Source of the DNA: Lachnoclostridium sp. UBA933
GTDB lineage: Bacteria > Bacillota > Clostridia > Lachnospirales > Lachnospiraceae
Assembly (NCBI GenBank): GCA_002293545.1
Contig: DBDL01000107.1
Span: forward strand, 4,895 to 11,244
Direction: 5' to 3'
Length of the DNA: 6,350 nucleotides
In this document: piece after piece, positions 4,605-6,350 of the stretch
How positions within the stretch are numbered: the stretch's first letter is position 1
Layout: each line of letters opens with the position of its first letter
Position numbers and translations under genes: made by a program
The notes under the pieces: model-generated
What the model was told of the DNA's origin: nothing
Databases searched by the model: none
What the model saw: the letters and a program-made list of their open reading frames with translations, nothing else

Positions 4605-6350
4605 CTATGCCGTAACAATCTTGCTGACCTCCTGCAATCCCAGCAATTCAATCGCTTCTTCCACCATTTTATATTTCAATATTTTTCCGGCGGCATTCAT
4701 CGGAAATTCATTGACAAACTGCACATACTTCGGCGTTTTTTGCTTTGCCATATGGGAACGGACATATTCCCGGATTTCGTCGTCGGTTGATTCCGCACCC
4801 TCTTTTAAAATGACACATGCCATAATTTCTTCGCCGTATTGTTCGTCCGGCACACCGATAACCTGAACGTCGCGTACTTTCTCATGGGTATAGATAAAAT
4901 CTTCGATTTCTTTCGGATAAATATTTTCACCGCCGCGGATAATCATGTCCCGTATGCGTCCGGTAATTCTGAAATTGCCGTCGGGAAGCCTGCGTGCAAG
5001 GTCGCCGGTATGCAGCCAGCCGTTCTTATCAATCGCATTTGCCGTAGCGGCAGGCATTTTATAATAACCTTTCATGATATTGTAACCGCGTCCTACAAAT
5101 TCGCCGTCGGTATCATCCGGTAAGTCTTCGCCGGTTGCCGGGTCAACGATTTTGCATTCCACGCCCGGCAGCGGTCTGCCGACCGTATTGACACGTACTT
5201 CAATCGAATCGTCGGAGGTACTTTGTGTCATGCCGGGGGAACTTTCCGTCTGACCGAATACAATTGTGATTTCGGACATGTTTATTTTTTCAAGTACGTC
5301 CTGCATTACCTTTACCGGACAGGGACTGCCTGCCATAATGCCGGTGCGCATATGGGAGAAGTCCGTATTTTCAAAGTCAGGATGTTCCAGCATGGCAATA
5401 AACATGGTCGGAACGCCGTTGATTGCCGTTATTTTTTCTTTGTTGACGGCTTCCAATGCCAGTCTTGGCGAAAATGCCGGGACCGGAACCATCGTTGCTC
5501 CGTGAGTCATGGAAGCGGTCATGGATAATGTCATACCGAAACAATGGAACATCGGGACATGAATCAGGTAGCGGTCTGCGGTAGATAAATCCATCCGGTC
5601 CCCGATGTTTTTGCCGTTATTAATCACATTATAATGTGTCAGCATAACTCCTTTCGGGAATCCGGTTGTACCGGAGGTATACTGCATATTACAGACATCG
5701 TTCCGGCTTATCATTGACATCCGGTGATAAATCATCTCAACCGGTGTTTTTTCAGCAAGACGGATTGCCTGTTCCCATGTCAGGCAGCCGGGTTGTTCCG
5801 AATCAATGGTTATGATATGCCGTAAAAACGGAAGACGTTTTGCATGAAGCGGTTCGGCAGGGTTATGCGCCGTCAGCTCCGGACATAACTCTTTGATAAT
5901 ACTGATATAATCCGAATCCTTATGCCCGTCTACCATAACAAGAGTATGGGTATCGGACTGCCGAAGCAGATACTCGGCTTCCTGTATCTTATAAGACGTA
6001 TTAACCGTAACAAGCACCGCACCAACCTTTGTGGCAGCCCAGAATGTAATAAACCATGCAGGAACATTGGTTGCCCAAATCGCAACCTTGTCGCCTTTTT
6101 TTACACCGAGTGTAAGCAGGGTACGTACGAAAGTATCCACGTCATTCCGGAATTCCGTGTAAGTACGGGTATAATCGAGCGTCGTATAGCGGAAAGCATA
6201 TTGATCCGGAAATTCTTCCACAACACGGTCGAGCAGTTGGGGAAAGGTTAAATCAATCAGTGTTTCCTTTTCCCAAATATATTTGCCGGTTCCCGTCTTA
6301 TTATCAAATAATTCGGTATGCGTAACCGTTTTTTCCGTATAGCGGCTCAT
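4605..6350 (-). CDS. Acyl-CoA synthetase, AMP-forming (fatty-acid CoA ligase-like)
   Basis: This enzyme activates a carboxylic acid, probably a medium- or long-chain fatty acid, to acyl-AMP and then acyl-CoA in the cytoplasm. It has 581 residues from the Met at the window edge (6350-6348). Motifs are in the expected order: P-loop YTSGTTGFPKGV (224-235), substrate-pocket segment PMFHCFG (266-272), GVPTMF (312-317), adenine-site FGQTES (365-370), TGD (448-450), hinge GRIRDMIIRGGENIYPKE (464-481) and catalytic Lys556 in NAAGKILKYK. It is a complete two-domain enzyme with all catalytic residues. The overall pattern resembles the YngI/ACSF2-like branch of the family, recalled and not searched. It is slightly longer than the roughly 550 residues usual there, with the extra at the N-terminus. 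No ribosome binding site is visible because the sequence ends, so a start further upstream cannot be excluded. The chain length of the substrate is unknown. Confidence 0.92.
   Translation of the reverse strand: MSRYTEKTVTHTELFDNKTGTGKYIWEKETLIDLTFPQLLDRVVEEFPDQYAFRYTTLDYTRTYTEFRNDVDTFVRTLLTLGVKKGDKVAIWATNVPAWFITFWAATKVGAVLVTVNTSYKIQEAEYLLRQSDTHTLVMVDGHKDSDYISIIKELCPELTAHNPAEPLHAKRLPFLRHIITIDSEQPGCLTWEQAIRLAEKTPVEMIYHRMSMISRNDVCNMQYTSGTTGFPKGVMLTHYNVINNGKNIGDRMDLSTADRYLIHVPMFHCFGMTLSMTASMTHGATMVPVPAFSPRLALEAVNKEKITAINGVPTMFIAMLEHPDFENTDFSHMRTGIMAGSPCPVKVMQDVLEKINMSEITIVFGQTESSPGMTQSTSDDSIEVRVNTVGRPLPGVECKIVDPATGEDLPDDTDGEFVGRGYNIMKGYYKMPAATANAIDKNGWLHTGDLARRLPDGNFRITGRIRDMIIRGGENIYPKEIEDFIYTHEKVRDVQVIGVPDEQYGEEIMACVILKEGAESTDDEIREYVRSHMAKQKTPKYVQFVNEFPMNAAGKILKYKMVEEAIELLGLQEVSKIVTA

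Noticed and set aside
4590..6251. Several + strand reading frames of 66-109 codons opposite the acyl-CoA synthetase gene
   Set aside because: They mirror a clear conserved gene on the other strand, lack convincing binding sites and show no recognisable domain.
1..6350. CRISPR array, tRNA, rRNA, intact insertion sequence, phage or defence genes
   Set aside because: No regularly spaced repeats, tRNA-like folds, transposase or phage-type proteins were seen in any part of the window.

Overview
The window looks like chromosome from a low-to-moderate GC Firmicute, most likely a clostridial (possibly Lachnospiraceae-type) anaerobe. The grounds are strong GGAGG-type ribosome binding sites, a T-box leader on an aminoacyl-tRNA synthetase gene, intrinsic terminators and the protein families present. 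The species cannot be fixed from sequence reading alone.

Layout. Bases 1-1916 (+) hold the end of a three-gene ABC exporter operon: an ATPase missing its N-terminal half, then two different six-helix permeases, packed with a 4-nt stop/start overlap and a 5-nt gap. Order and protein style resemble the fluoroquinolone-export type ABC systems (Rv2688c-Rv2687c-Rv2686c of Mycobacterium tuberculosis). Bases 1917-1967 are a short convergent junction. Bases 1968-3996 (-) hold tyrS, encoding a TyrZ-type tyrosyl-tRNA synthetase, followed by an amidohydrolase gene whose start codon lies inside the tyrS end (8-nt overlap). The pair sits behind a well-preserved tyrosine T-box (about 4051-4327) with a near-consensus promoter (4334-4362). 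Bases 4605-6350 (-) encode a long- or medium-chain acyl-CoA synthetase (AMP-forming) whose start codon coincides with the window edge.

The 608-base non-coding gap (3997-4604) is the richest part. Besides the T-box it holds, on the + strand, a plausible promoter (4383-4411) whose -10 box lies at the centre of a 19-bp perfect dyad, then about 100 bases with foldable inverted repeats, then a strong hairpin with a T7 tail (4515-4564). Together these define a candidate small RNA of about 145 nt that serves no visible downstream gene. The same hairpin may also stop transcription of the acyl-CoA synthetase gene from the other strand.

How the genes work together: tyrS and the amidohydrolase should be co-induced when tRNA-Tyr is uncharged, which makes the amidohydrolase a curious passenger of tyrosine control. 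The ABC operon and the acyl-CoA synthetase are separate units. Nothing here amounts to a clearly new multi-gene system; the candidate small RNA and the tyrosine-controlled amidohydrolase are the best leads.
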